In this document: in pieces, positions 9,900 through 21,167 of the stretch
How the letters are laid out: each line of letters begins with the position of its first letter
How positions within the stretch are numbered: the first letter of the stretch is position 1
NCBI GenBank assembly: GCA_019677205.1
Contig: JAAMXY010002804.1
Location: 1-33,858, forward strand
Origin: Pinguiococcus pyrenoidosus
Taxonomy: Eukaryota; Sar; Pinguiophyceae; Pinguiochrysidales; Pinguiochrysidaceae
DNA length: 33,858 nt
Reading direction: 5' to 3'
The notes under the pieces: model-generated
Database searches by the model: none
Told to the model about the DNA's origin: nothing
The model's input: the letters and a program-made list of their open reading frames with translations, nothing else
Program-made: the position numbers and the translations under genes

Positions 9900-10649
9900 C
9901 TAGCAGCCGTAAAGATGGGTGGCGAAGGAATCAACAAGGTGCTCCAGTACGATGAAGGGCGTCTGCCGGATCACGCCGCTCTGGAGGTTCGGCCGCTCCA
10001 TGGCCATGATGCACATCATCATGTTGAGGCCTACGCAGCAGTGGAAGGCCACGTGGCCAGCTACCCACGCGCGCGTGCGCATCTTGTAGAGGCGCCCCGC
10101 CAGCCAGAACATCGTCACACTGAGCACGCCCAGGAGGCACGCCAGAAACGCCGCGCACGCGTCTCGGAAGAATAAGCCCGAGATGAACATGTGCATCGCA
10201 AACGACGTCCTGGCCATGACCACGTCTACATTCCTCCGAAACCCTGTGCAAAGTCCGTTGAATTCCGCCGCAAACTCGGTCATCTCACGAGAGGCGATGG
10301 TACCTTTGACCGCTCTTCTCCAATAGTTGACGCTGACAAGGAAGGTCGCCACCGCCACCGCGCTCAGACACATCGCCGGTCCTGAGTACACTCCCAAGGT
10401 GTACACCATCGACGTCGAACCTAGGAACGCGGCGCTGCGGCGGTCGTTACTTCACGCGAAGCGGGCGCGCGTAAAGAGAGACGCGCGAATTCTGCCGCAC
10501 CTGCTCACGCACAGGACTGATCCCGCGATCGGATCTCCCCACTCGATGAATCCATCGGAACCGACGATGACTTTGTCGTCCTGCTCCGGCGCTGTGGCGT
10601 CTCCACCGAGCTCAACGTCGGTATCGTTGCGCGTCCGACGACTGATCAT
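9900..10649 (-). CDS. Small unknown multi-span membrane protein (two exons)
   Basis: I do not recognise a family. The secure part is the open frame 9900-10409 (169 residues), which has about four hydrophobic segments. One follows the first Met. Two are separated by a short turn in the middle (around F-I-S-G-L-F-F and L-L-G-V-L-S-V-T-M-F-W). One near the end is His/Cys/Met-rich (H-V-A-F-H-C-C-V-G, M-M-M-C-I-M-A-M). A better model adds an acidic N-terminal exon, 10649-10513, joined to 10434-9900 by a 78-nt intron with matching phase, giving 223 residues. An alternative donor about 10 nt further into the exon also fits. The gene is divergent from bL32m and convergent with the SMP-30 gene. The membrane character is seen; any role would be a guess. 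Confidence 0.55.
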
Positions 10650-10945
10650 CGCGTGACGAGGCCAAGGCCCAAAAAACCGCGCGCAAAACTGGCCCAAGCG
10701 CCTCTCCCAAGTCACCCAACGCTCACAAGAAGAAAGCGGCGCCGCTCCGGCGCAAAAATGGCGCTGCAGTCCGGAGATAGAAACGCGCCGCGCGATCTGA
10801 GGACGACTTGGGAGGCAAGGTGGCGCGCGCTGCGCATAACACAGCTAAGCAACTTCATGCGGACCGAGAGATGCGTTTAATTGGTTTAAAAGTCATACAA
10901 ATTCATTAACTAGCGTAATTCACTGGTCCAAGGCAGTTTTGGACT

Positions 10946-11344
10946 ATGAAAGATTGGCTTTATTCAGCTGTGACATGGGGCAATACCATCCTCGCAAGAA
11001 GACGCCACAGCGCCACACAAGGGCGGCGCGAGATGGCAAGTTTCGCATTGGCGCGGAGTCCGCGCTGGGTCAGCTTGGTGCAGCAGTGGCGCGTCGAGGC
11101 GACGAGCATCCTTTGGGACTGGCTGTGGCTCGCCGTGCCCAAGAAGCGCACCTCGCACAGCAAGAAGCGCATGCGTAGCTGGGGCAAAAGGCCGCGCGAC
11201 GTGAAGAACTGGAACATCTGCCCCAAGTGCGGAGAGGCCAAGCCGCGCCTGCGGCTCTGCAGCAACATCGAGCTCTGCGCGATGCGATTGAGCGATTGGC
11301 ACAAGGCGAAGGACCAGCTCGGGGCGACTGGCGACGGGAGTTGA
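10946..11344 (+). CDS. MRPL32: Mitochondrial large ribosomal subunit protein bL32m
   Basis: A 132-residue, intronless protein. From residue about 64 it carries the bL32 signature V-P-K-K-R-T-S-H-S-K-K-R-M-R, then a basic linker and a zinc-ribbon half C-P-K-C-G. The second metal pair appears as C-x5-C rather than the usual C-x2-C. The first 63 residues are rich in Arg, Ser and Trp with few acidic residues, as expected of a mitochondrial targeting extension; in other eukaryotes this presequence is cleaved before assembly. Bacterial and plastid L32 proteins are about 55-60 residues and lack such an extension, so the mitochondrial form is preferred, although a plastid destination cannot be excluded by eye. 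The ATG at 10946 is the first in frame. Confidence 0.85.
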   Translation: MKDWLYSAVTWGNTILARRRHSATQGRREMASFALARSPRWVSLVQQWRVEATSILWDWLWLAVPKKRTSHSKKRMRSWGKRPRDVKNWNICPKCGEAKPRLRLCSNIELCAMRLSDWHKAKDQLGATGDGS

Positions 11345-11552
11345 GGCTATTGGGGCTCCCGAGTGTTGCGCCCTGCCGCGCACACTCCGGAAGTTCATGC
11401 ACTCCAGAAATGCATGCTTAGAGAGGCCTCTGCAGAGAGGTGCGCAGGGAAGGTGATATGCGGTGGAGATCGCGGCGGAAGCACATGGGTTGGGTCGCAA
11501 GGAGCCGGTGGAGCGCAGCGAAAGCGCGCTGCGGCCTCGGCGGAAAAGGAGA

Positions 11553-13538
11553 CTAGTTCGCTTCCTGCCATCTCTCTTCTAGCCACTCCTCCGGTGCCAA
11601 GGGCACCTGGCGTTTCAAGACGTCCCACGGCTGGTTCATGCCGGAGGCGCCGAGGCGAAGCGCGTCGCGAGCCCGACCCACCAGGAAGCTGCAGTTGACC
11701 AGCAGCACGCCAACCACCTTGTCCTTCTCGAAGTAGTACACGGCGCCCCGATTCAGGCTTGGATTCCCGTCGTCCCACTTGGTCTGAGGATGAAGGTGGT
11801 TGCCATTCACCCAGAGCCCGACGTTCCTCAGGCGCGAATCCACGGTGCCGATCCCGATCATGTTCAACCCGACGAGGTTCAGATTGGCGTGGAAGGCCGG
11901 CTGATGCGTGTACAGCTGCGGGTTCTTCTGGCCCGAGCCGGGATTCTCTGCGGCTGCCATGTTGATACCTGCCAGGAGCCCAGAGTTCACCGCATGGTCG
12001 AACCGGTCCACGCGCCGTCGACCCAGCCCCAAGTCGTAGTAGCTCGCGCAGCTTCCGGCCGCATACACGCCGTTCACCGCCTCCATCATGGAGTTCACCA
12101 CGATGCCCCCATTCCCGGCGTCAATCTCTAGATTCGAAGCCTGCGCGATGTGCGTCACGGGGTCGCAGTGCGTGCTCGCCAGGACGATGTAGTCCGCCTC
12201 GAGCCGCTGACGACTCTTCCCCACGGCTGTGATCTGAAGCACTTCGTGCGACAGGTACTCGTCTTGGTCAGCGCCCTCGTCGTCCTCGCCGGGTGGGGGA
12301 TCCTCCACGATGATCTCTCGCACTTCCGTGGCGATGTGATTCGGGAGGAGCTCCACACCGACTCTCCTCAGGCGAAGGCCGACCTCCTCGGCGAAGTACC
12401 GCGGAAGCGTCTTTGCCAACGGATTCTCCTCAGCGAAGACCTGCGTCACCTTCAGCGCCGGCTTTCCCAGGCACAGCGGGGAGAAGTCTCTTCTGTTCTC
12501 GTCCTGCAGGGCCAGGGCAATCTCCGTCCCGAGGAAGCCGCCGCCAATGATGCAGACTCGGCCGTCGCTGCCAATCTTGTCCTCGATGTGCGCAAGCATC
12601 TCAAAATCCTGCAAGGTCGAGAGGCTGTTGATTCGATCCCGGATCTTATAGTCCATGGTCCTCGAGTCCAGGATGTAGAAGGGCCGCGGCTGCCCGGCCG
12701 TCGCAAGCAGGCAGCGATCAAACGAGATGGTATCCGAGCCAGCCTCGTCGAGCAGAAGCTGCTTGTTCTCCACGTCAAGGCGGACCAGACGCTTGTGCAA
12801 CAGCACCGTGATGGGCGCCGTGGAGATCGCATCCGGCTCCGTCTCGAGACGAGCCGTCACGTGCCGCCTCCACTCGTTCCAGGTGGCGAGCAGCTCCATG
12901 GGCATCTGCGCGCCCTGCTTCGCCGAGAAGAAGTCATCATGCGGCAGAGAGGCTTCCTGTCGATGGGCATTACATCCACAATGTCATTTTCATCAGCACC
13001 AAAACTTGACGTTCGGCGAGCCAAATGTTTCCAATTCACGTAAATCAAACAACCAAAACTACACGAAAAACAATGGCCTGAAGCCGCGGAAAAACAAAAG
13101 GAGGCATGCACAAAGACACAAACATAAAAAACCACAAACAAACAAACAAACACAAACGCAACGCCACTCCACGCTTACCTCGCTCACGAGCAACAAGTCC
13201 GCGCCCGGATCTTGGCTCATGATCGCCTCGATGGCAGCGTGCGCCGTCGTGCCAGCGCCCAGGATGACGTACTTGTAGTGCTTGTGCTTCGGCCGCTCCG
13301 TGTTATAGCGCGCCAGTTTGTGCGGTTGAACGTCGTCGCCATTTGGCGCCACTGCCTCGGTCTGCGGCTCCTCTTCGCTGCTGCTCTGCCTGTAGAGTAG
13401 CGCTGTAGCAGACGCCGCCACCAGCAGCGCCACAGGTGCGCCGAAGGCGCCGCGCGCGCCGCCAGAGCTGCTGAAGCGGCGGCCGCAGCTCCGGCACAGC
13501 GCGCGTGCGGAGCAACGCAGTCCGCTGACGCTCCACAT
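11553..13538 (-). CDS. Apoptosis-inducing factor (AIF)-like mitochondrial flavoprotein
   Basis: An FAD/NAD(H)-dependent oxidoreductase of the AIFM1 type, 587 residues as modelled. Exons are 13538-13179 and 12956-11553, with a 222-nt AT-rich intron. Phase 0 joins L-L-V-S-E to E-A-S-L-P, the position where AIF proteins read VSEEPxLPY. The N-terminus is Arg/Ser-rich followed by a hydrophobic segment (about 34-48), consistent with import into mitochondria and anchoring in the inner membrane. The FAD fold begins with Y-V-I-L-G-A-G-T-T-A-H-A-A. The NADH fold has V-C-I-I-G-G-G-F-L-G-T-E. The stretches F-D-H-A-V-N-S-G-L-L-A-G and H-Q-P-A-F-H match the FAD-binding and C-terminal AIF regions. Members support respiratory complex assembly; a death role in protists is unproven. 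The gene shares a 211-bp divergent promoter with NRDE2. Confidence 0.88.
12957..13178 (-). other. Intron of the AIF-like gene, AT-rich with a tetranucleotide repeat
   Basis: At 222 nt this intron is several times longer than the others in the window. On the plus strand it contains (ACAA)n-type repeats around 13134-13156 and is AT-rich. Its ends are GTAAGC and CAG on the coding strand. Reading it through would insert a Cys/Val/Leu-rich stretch ending in a stop codon. Confidence 0.7.
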
Positions 13539-13749
13539 GCGCCACCGTATCTGTCCCCGCTGCCGCAGAAGTGCTCAAGTGGCTGCCGAGCTCGTTGCTT
13601 GGCAATGCTACAGCGGCGCGAAGGCAAGACGGGCGTGCTAGGGATCCGTGGACAGATCGGGCTTTTCCGTTTCGAAAATGTGGGAAAAGCGGACAGAAAT
13701 CCGGATTTCTCCGTCCGAGTATCCTATGGCGCCGCAGAAAAGGATTTGA
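13539..13749. promoter_or_regulatory. Bidirectional promoter of the AIF-like and NRDE2 genes
   Basis: Only 211 bp separate the two outward-facing ATGs, so both promoters and both 5' leaders must fit here. No TATA box is evident. The right part is less GC-rich than the flanking coding sequence. Confidence 0.5.
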
Positions 13750-16700
13750 ATGGCGCAAACGAATTCTTGGCTTAACGTCGGCTCCAGCTTTCGTAAGTCA
13801 GGTATATCTTTTCAACGCCCGTTTGCGTCGCTTCTTCTCCGAAGGGTCTGACGCGCGTCTCTCTCTCTTTCTCTCTCAAGATGCTGAGCAGAAGCCGGAG
13901 GCGCCGGAGCCGCCGAAGAAGCGCCACAAGAAAGAGAAGAAGAAGCGCAAGAAGGAGAAAAAGGCTTCGCGCCATCGAGACGAGCAGCTAGAGACCCTCT
14001 ATCTTCCAGATGGCTCGAGAGTGCTTTCCAAAGCGCCGGAAGAGGCAGTTTTTCCCGTGGATCGTGCTGGAGATCCGTGGAGTTTGGGAGTGGATCAGCA
14101 GGAAAAGGCGCCGAATTACCACGTGGACCGCTCCTTTCGCTTCCCAGGCCTCTCGAGACCCAGGGCGAGGCGCCAGGTGGCGCAGGTGCGCGAGGAGACG
14201 AAGCGCGGCCGCGTGAAACTGGTGCTCGAAGGCGACGAGGCTGACGACTGGAAGCAAGGCATCCATCGCAACCGCTACTTCTCCGCGCAGTTCTTCCAGC
14301 AAGTGGCTGGCGATCGCTCCCTCCGCAGGCTCAATCCCAAGCGGCCGAGAGCTGACAAGGACGCCTTCATGCCCAGCTTCCGGCAGGCAGACAGGAAGCC
14401 CCCCGCCCTGTCCGACTTCCTGCCACTCAAGCCGCTTGTCGCACAGCGCGGTAACGGAAAGCCTTCGGAAGGCCAGCCGCTCCAGCTCGTAGATCCCGAC
14501 CTGGAGGAGGAGGGACACAGCGAAGAGGATCAGCTGCGAGATAAGATCGCAAAGCTGAATCGCGCGGCCCGAGGACTGGAGGCTGCCGACGCCAACATAG
14601 GACGCTTCGTGCAGCAGAAGCTGTGTGCCTATCTGGAGCTGGCGAGGGTGCAGATACGAAGCTTCGAGAGCGGCTTGAGCACCTCGAGGCACTTCCTCAG
14701 CAGCCCGTGGCAACGGCGCCCGCCGCGGCTGAGGTCCGCGGAGCAGGAGCAGGCGCTGCTGGAAGCCCAACGGGCGGTGTTGTGGCGCGCCATTGGAGAG
14801 CTGAAGCGCCTGGAGCAGGATCAAAGCGAATACGCGTCGCATGTGACGCTGGTGCTTCCTGTACTGTACCTTCGAGGGTTACACGCAGAAGCGTGGTACA
14901 GCAACGCGAAGACACGCCGAGAGACATCCGAGAAGAACCCCGCCGAAGACGATGACGCCGAAGCGGTGTTCACGTGGATGTCGGCCGTGGCCGCGAACCC
15001 ATCATCCCTCTACCTGAAGCGGCTTCACTGCGTCGCTGACTTGCGCGGCCCATGGACGGAGCTGCGGGGAACCGCCTTCACACACGAGCGTATGCAAGGC
15101 ATTGCAGTGCAGCACCTTTCCAGCTTGGGAGCGGACATGGGGATGGGCCTGGTGGAGGTTGTTGAGTCCTATTTGCACGCCTTGCGAGAGGTTTCCTTCA
15201 TCGAAGCCGCCTGTGGCTTCCAAGAGAGGACGATAGCCGTGTACCAGGCCATGCTGGAGGCATACTTCTCCAACTTGCACACGAAGGCGCTTGAAGCGTT
15301 CTGGGAGGACGAGAATCCGCGCATCGGTGACCCTCAGCTTTCGGGGATTGATTGTGCTTCAGCTTCAGCTTCAGCTTCAACCGGAGCTTCAACCGGAGCT
15401 TCAACCGGAGCTTCCGCTGCAACCGCAGGCGCTGCCACTGGCGTGCCAGTCGACAGCGTCTCGGCAGGACGAGACACGGAAGGTCGCCCCCGGAGAAGTC
15501 GGACTGGTCCCCGCCGCGATGGGGACCACGGTGCGCCTGCAGCAGCCAGTACCGCGGACGCGCAGAGGCGGAACCACGCTATCGAGGAGGCCTACGTGGA
15601 GGCGACCCGCCTGATGGAGAATCAGATGCGCGCGGAGGACGCGGAAAAGACGGAGGAGAACGCGGGCCTCCTCTACTTCCTCGAGCATGGAGTGCGAGAA
15701 GACGGCACAGGTGAGGCGTGGAGACAAAGTGAAGAACTTGGGGAGGATAGGACAAGCACGCCTGTGCTGAGCGGGACGAAGGTGGAAGCAGATGCCGACG
15801 GCTGCGGAAACGCTCCCCTCAGCCAGAGCCAGGTGATCGGAAACACTCTGGGCCTGGGACCTGGGTTTGGAACTCAGACCCGGGACGGCGACGGATTCTG
15901 GGTGTACTCCTCGACGCATCGGCGACGAATCTTCGTCTCAGAAGCGGACGCGCTGAGGAGCGTCGGTGACCTTTATCGTCGGACGCTCGACCTTACCATG
16001 CAACGGAAAGTTGCACAAGCGCCGGAAGAAAGCTCTGCAGCCGCGACGTTCGACACGGACCTGGGGAGTGCGACCAAGAAGAAGCGAAGCAAGCTGGACT
16101 TCAGCATGGTGGGTCGCGAAGTCCAGATCCGACGGAACGTCAACAAGCGGATGCGCCAGGCGGAGCGAAAGTGCCTGCTGATACCCTTGGCGGACGAGCT
16201 GTCCAAGGATGCATACTTTCAGTGGGGTTTGCAGGAGACCGTCGCTTCGGAGCGCAGCACTCTGCCCGTGAGATACAAAGCTGATGCGCCCTTTGCTGAG
16301 GAGAATCCAGAGGCCGTCATTCTCTTCGGCGACATTCAGAAGTATGTGGAAGTACACGAAAGGAGCACAGCGCGTCAATCGTCCACCGCTGCAGCCGTGC
16401 TCGGCATCTGTCTGGCTCGCGAGCTTCTTCGGCGCCTCGGGCTGACCGCTCCGAGAGGCGCGGCTCATACGGTGCTTCCAGCGGGGTCGGAGCAGGCAGC
16501 TTGGTCAGGAGGGGCCCGTCTGGCGCGGCCTCCTGCCACGGGCGACTTCACGACTGCCGCTCTCCTCTGGGACAGCCTTTTCGGCAGCGACGAACCGTCC
16601 TTTCATCCGGCCAATCTGCGCCTCAGGAGCTCAGATGTCCTGCCGAAGCTGCTGGCTCAGATTGCGCACTGCGACCAGCCTCTTCAGCTCGCGTTTGGAG

Positions 16701-18703
16701 CTCGCATCCGCCGCTCCACCGCTGCCGCGAAGAGGATTGCTTTCCTGAGGGACACCCTTCATCAGCTGCTTCGCTGTCTCCGCAAAACGGCCGATCAGGG
16801 CGGCCACAGCGTCATCCGGGCGTGGACAGTAGCGGCGTCAGCTGAAGTTGGGTGCCTCCTGATTCTCTTCGAGGCGCATGTCTGTGCAGCCAACCTCGGC
16901 GATGCTGGCGCGGAGCAGTCCGGGAGGGAGAAGATGAGCCTGGCACAGGCAAGGAAGGTCTGCCAAGGCCTTCTAGGCGGCGGGTTGGACTTCGGCTTCG
17001 ACTCCTCCAGTGTCGGGGAAGCCACGGCTGCCGCAGGCTATGGCCTCAGCTCGGTTTGGAATGCGTACTTGTACGCGGAAGACCTCTGGGGCGACCGCAA
17101 GGAAGCCTTTCGGATCGGCAGACGGCTATACGAGAACGACGTCGCCAGTCAAGCGAAGGACCGTGGCCTCTCGATCTCGCAGATGGAGCTCAGGTACCTG
17201 ATATTCCGGCTGCAGGTGGGTCTCCCGCTTGCGGCGTCCCAAGTCGCGCTCTCCAATGCGCGGGCGTACGCGCTGGATAGTCATCGGGAGCGCAGCGCTC
17301 CATACGAAGGCGACTTCAACGATCGCAGTGGCGGCGGCTGGCGCCGGAGATTGGGCCTCCAATTCCTTTTCAACAATGTGGGATTCGGCTTTCACTTCGC
17401 CTTCAGCCAAGGCTTGCCATTCTTGGACAGCGAGAAAGGTCTCTTCCACAAGAAGGCACGAAGCCTGGGGAGCAACGAAAAGTTCCAGATTCTCGGAGAA
17501 CTGGATTCGGAGGTCTTCGCGAGCACTAGACAGGAGTTTTGGGAGACGAAGGAAGAAATCGCCAAGGCCATCTGTGAGGATTTGCTCCGGATACATCGAA
17601 ACGAAGCGTCCACGCTAGGCCTTGCCTCAGGGTGGGGATCGGGCTTCGGCGCGAATGCATTTGACAAGTCCACCGGCCACTTCTTCGCGCTGGCAAGCCT
17701 CTTGTGGGCGACCTATCTGGTCCAGATTGACATGCATTCCCCACACGGGGAGGCGACGTTGCCGAGCGACGTGAAGGCGCTGTCGTCGCTCCCTTCGGAT
17801 GCCCCGATGGAAGCGGCGGCAAGGATCTTTGCGAGCATCTTGGCGATGATCGAGCCCCACATCGGCCGCGCCACTCGAATGGAGGGCGTCGGAACGTGGG
17901 CAGCGTCGCTCGGCGGCGCCTACCAGGATCAAGCCACAGACGACAGGGGCTTCTCGTGGACGCATTCGCTGCTTGCTGACGACCCCTGCGCGGTCAGCGT
18001 TGAGCGCTTCCTGCGCGCCTACATGGAGTTGGCCGTGCTTCACACGAAAGCCAGAAAGACTTCGAGCCCAGCGTACCTGGAGCTCGCGGAGCGCAGTCTG
18101 CTCCGGCTGGCGCCACGCGAGCCTGCAGCTCTTTTCTACCAAGCAATGAAGGCGTCCCTGTGGGCGAGCAAGTCGCCCAGCAACGGAGCGCTCGCTCCCT
18201 GGGACAGACCGCTGGGCTTTGGCGGGGCGTCCTTCGAGGAAGCGAGTGTCAGCCTCATTCGGGCGTGTCGGCTTGCGAACGCCGAGCTTGTCTCTCATCC
18301 CAGCGGCTGGGACGAGGGCACTGGCGTGGCACGGCTGCCGGAGATTGGGATGAAGCATTGGCGCCGGACGGGAGCGGAGAGGGTGAGGAAGGCCTTTGAC
18401 GACGCCCTCGCCGTCAACGAATGCCAAAGCTGTCCGTTTCTTTGGCGCTGCTACATCGCCTTTGAGCTGGCACGAGCGCGCTACGCGTCGGCAAGGCGCT
18501 TGTACTTTCGCGCGGTCTACAAGTGTCCGTGGAGCAAAGAGGTCTGGATGGACGCTTTTCGCTGTTTCACCGAGGGCGCCCCTTCGGGCCTGAGGAGGCT
18601 GTTCCATGATCACGAGCTGGACGACATTCAGAAAGCGATGGAGGATCGCGGACTCTGCCTCCGAGAGGAGCTGAACAACGACGGTGAGGAGACCGAGCAC
18701 TAA
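13750..18703 (+). CDS. NRDE2: NRDE2 (nuclear RNAi-defective-2) homologue
   Basis: A nuclear RNA-surveillance protein, 1621 residues as modelled. In animals and yeast NRDE2/Nrl1 binds the MTR4 helicase, modulates exosome access and splicing, and acts in nuclear RNAi. A short first exon (13750-13792) encodes S-W-L-N-V-G-S-S-F, matching the W-L-S-N-P-S-F start of the family. An 88-nt GTAAGT-AG intron with a pyrimidine tract then leads to the long exon 13881-18703, and the phases agree. A Lys/Glu nuclear-targeting tract follows (about residues 23-40). The core contains F-W-E-D-E-N-P-R-I-G at about 488, the hallmark of the family, within helical HAT-like repeats. The last residues (G-L-R-R-L, then I-Q-K-A-M-E-D-R-G-L-x-L-R) also match. 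It is larger than human NRDE2 (about 1160), with several Ser/Ala/Gly-rich insertions. An open frame continues upstream of 13881 but has no ATG of its own. Confidence 0.85.
15356..15409 (+). repeat. Tandem hexamer/dodecamer repeats inside NRDE2
   Basis: Three GCTTCA units pass directly into three perfect copies of GCTTCAACCGGA. They encode an Ala-Ser then Ala-Ser-Thr-Gly tract just after the conserved F-W-E-D-E-N-P element. The tract is probably a flexible linker that arose by slippage. Confidence 0.85.
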
Positions 18704-18714
18704 GAGCTGTCTTT

Positions 18715-21167
18715 TTATCTATCCTCTGCGTCAGATACGTCTTGCCAGCCAACCTGAAGCTCTTCGTCCTCTTCGTCCTCTTCGTCCTCCTTGTCCTCCT
18801 TGTCCTCCTCCTCGTCCTCCTCCTCGTCCTCCTCGTCACCGACAAGGCCTCGCAAGCTTGAGCTGAAGTCGCCGGAGGCGCCAAAGGTGGGATCAGCCTC
18901 GGCATCATCACCTCCCAGATATGCTGCCAACGACTCGAACCCGATTTCGGCTCCGACTTCATCACCTTTCACCTCGGCCTTCCCTTCCGGCAGAAGCCCT
19001 GCTGAGGCCGTGGGTTCGGCGTTGTCTTCGCCCTTGTGCTTCTCGGCTGGCACCACTTCTAGTTCTCCAGCTTCTGCCACTGGCCCTCCCCGCTTCTCCT
19101 CTACTGACGCAGGATGGCAGCTGAGTCTCTCTTTGGCAGGAGCGTCAGGAATGTCTAAGACGCTTTCCAAAGAGTCGGTGCCGCCGCCTGCTCTTGCTGC
19201 ACCCTTCCTCCCTTTCTTGGGCATCTCCCTGGCGTTGGCGTCGTCGTTTGAAGCGACGCGGAGCTGTTCGAGGCGTTCGCTCAGCGCCAAGACCTCTCCA
19301 GCCACGGTCTCGAACACCTTGCGGGGAACGAAGATGTTCCCGGGATCCTGGTACCAGTCCTCGGCGCCTACGTCGGCCGTCCAAGGACGAAGCCTTCCAG
19401 CTCCCTGTCGGTGCCGTTTACCAGTCCCGCTCGCGGCATGCGCGGGCGCCTGGCGCTCGTTCGGATCGAGATTCTCTCGTCTGGAGCGGGGCGCGGCGTA
19501 GGCTGCTCGCAACAGGGCCTCCCGTTCGCCCGTCAGGTCCGCGTACTTCAGAGGAGGACCGCTCGGAGCGGTTGAATCCGTCTGCCCACCGAGGCCCAAC
19601 CCTTCGCTCGGGAGCGTGGCGACTTGCATGGCGCCCGTTACCGTTGAGCGCAGGCGTCCGACGCGTCGGCGCACCTCAGCGAGTTCCTCCCGGAGCTTTT
19701 GGATGTGCTTCGCCCGGCGCTTCTCCAGTTTTCGGATCTGCTTCTTCAGCGAACGGCACTCCTTGTTGAGGCTTGACATCTTGCTGCGGTGCTGGCCATG
19801 GAATTGCTTGGACATCTCCCGCGCGGCTGCCAGTGCGGTGTTCTCTGCGGAAAGGGCGCTCTCTGAGGGACAGACCCCCTCCTGCAGTCTTTGGATTTTG
19901 GGAGACGATCGGGTGAGCTGCTGCCCAAGACTGCGCAGAACGTGGCCATGATGCGTACCGTCGGACGCCTGCCTCTCGCGCCTTCAGCGACTCCTGCTCC
20001 ATCTGCTTGCGCACCTCCTGAATGCCTCTGTTCGCCTCCCGCACCCGCCTTCTCGCTTCTATCCTCTCATCTCGTGCGGAGGCAGAAAACACCTTCGCAT
20101 CGTGGCGGAGCCGCAGGTACAGGGCAGTCACTTGCCGAAGATCCTTCACCACACCGGCATCCCTCGTCTTCATCGCTTCCTCCAGCTTCTCGACAGCACC
20201 GACCACATGCTGGCGGCGGATGGCGTGGGCCTCTCTCTCGCTGCAAATGTCCATGACTGCTCCGCGCGTGTCTTCCTTGTACCGCTCCAGGAAGCGTCGG
20301 AGAGCTCCGACGCTGGTGCGCAGGCTGGCGGCGAGCTCGGGAGAAGGTGGCACCGCCCGCATGGATCTCACGAGGTCCTCCACAGACATTTTCTGGCTCT
20401 CCTGAGCGACATCCGGTGCCGGTCCTAAGAAGCGCATCTCTGTGAGAAGTGCTGTTCAGTCTGTGACCTCCGAAGTGGCGCTCTTACCATGCTCCATGGC
20501 CTCGAACACGAACGTGGTATCGTACTCGTGGACCGGCCGCGACAGGGCCAAGAGGCGCTGAATGCGCTTGCGGTTGCCAAGCGACACATCTTGGAGACTC
20601 TGAAGGCCTTTCCGGAGTCGGTCGCATTCGCGCTTGCGCTCCACCAGCTGCTTCTCCAGCTCTAGGAGTCAAGCGGATGGAGGTCGTCATCTTGTGGCGT
20701 TGGCGTCGAAGTCTCGTTCTCTCGCATCCAGGTACAACACACACAGACACAAACACACCCAACTCGTCACAATCATCGCACAGCGATCATCTTCTTTGGG
20801 TCCACCAGCTCTGCTGAAAGCCATGCGCGGCGAGGCTTCGGAATCACACTATGGAACTGTGCGATCACGAGATCTTCTGGTTCTCCGCCTGATTCGTCTC
20901 CGGAATGTGTACGCTACGCGCTCGGCGAAGCTGCGCACCTCGAGTTTCCTTATCGATGCCCTCTTCTGTCGCAGCCAGAGTGCCCTCCGCCCAATCCAGC
21001 CAGTGGTTCTCTTCGCGAGAGTTCGCGCAGCGCGATATCGACGTCAAGAGAGCGTCTCTCTCCTCGTTCAGCCGCGCCACGCGACTCTCATAGTACTCCT
21101 CGAGCGACGCCGCCGCATCTCTCCTCTGTCGACGCAGTATACCGGGCGCGGAGTGTCCAGACGACAT
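18715..21167 (-). CDS. CCDC77-like coiled-coil protein (four exons)
   Basis: A long coiled-coil protein of about 680-700 residues with a very acidic C-terminus. Exons 1-2 and the start of exon 3 are well supported: 21167-20939, 20661-20488 and from 20439, with phases that agree. Exon 1 has L-E-E-Y-Y-E-S-R-V-A-R-L, and exon 2 has N-R-K-R-I-Q-R-L-L-A-L-S. Both match paired signatures of CCDC77 (E-Y-Y-R-x-x-I near the start; D-R-K-K-I-Q-H-L-L-A-L later), a centrosome or flagellum protein in animals and trypanosomes. Exons 3 and 4 are in different frames. The join is either a 28-nt intron (19931-19958) or a 94-nt intron (19921-20014). The C-terminal part holds more coiled coil, a conserved-looking D-W-Y-Q-D-P-G-N-I-F-V segment and runs of Glu/Asp. 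Family assignment is moderate and was made by recall of the motifs. Confidence 0.65.
18750..18838 (-). repeat. Acidic-run microsatellite near the CCDC77-like C-terminus
   Basis: On the plus strand this is a CTCTTCGTC/CTCCTTGTC-type repeat; on the coding strand it gives GAGGAC-rich units encoding runs of Glu and Asp with some Lys. It is within 40 bp of the stop codon. Confidence 0.8.
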
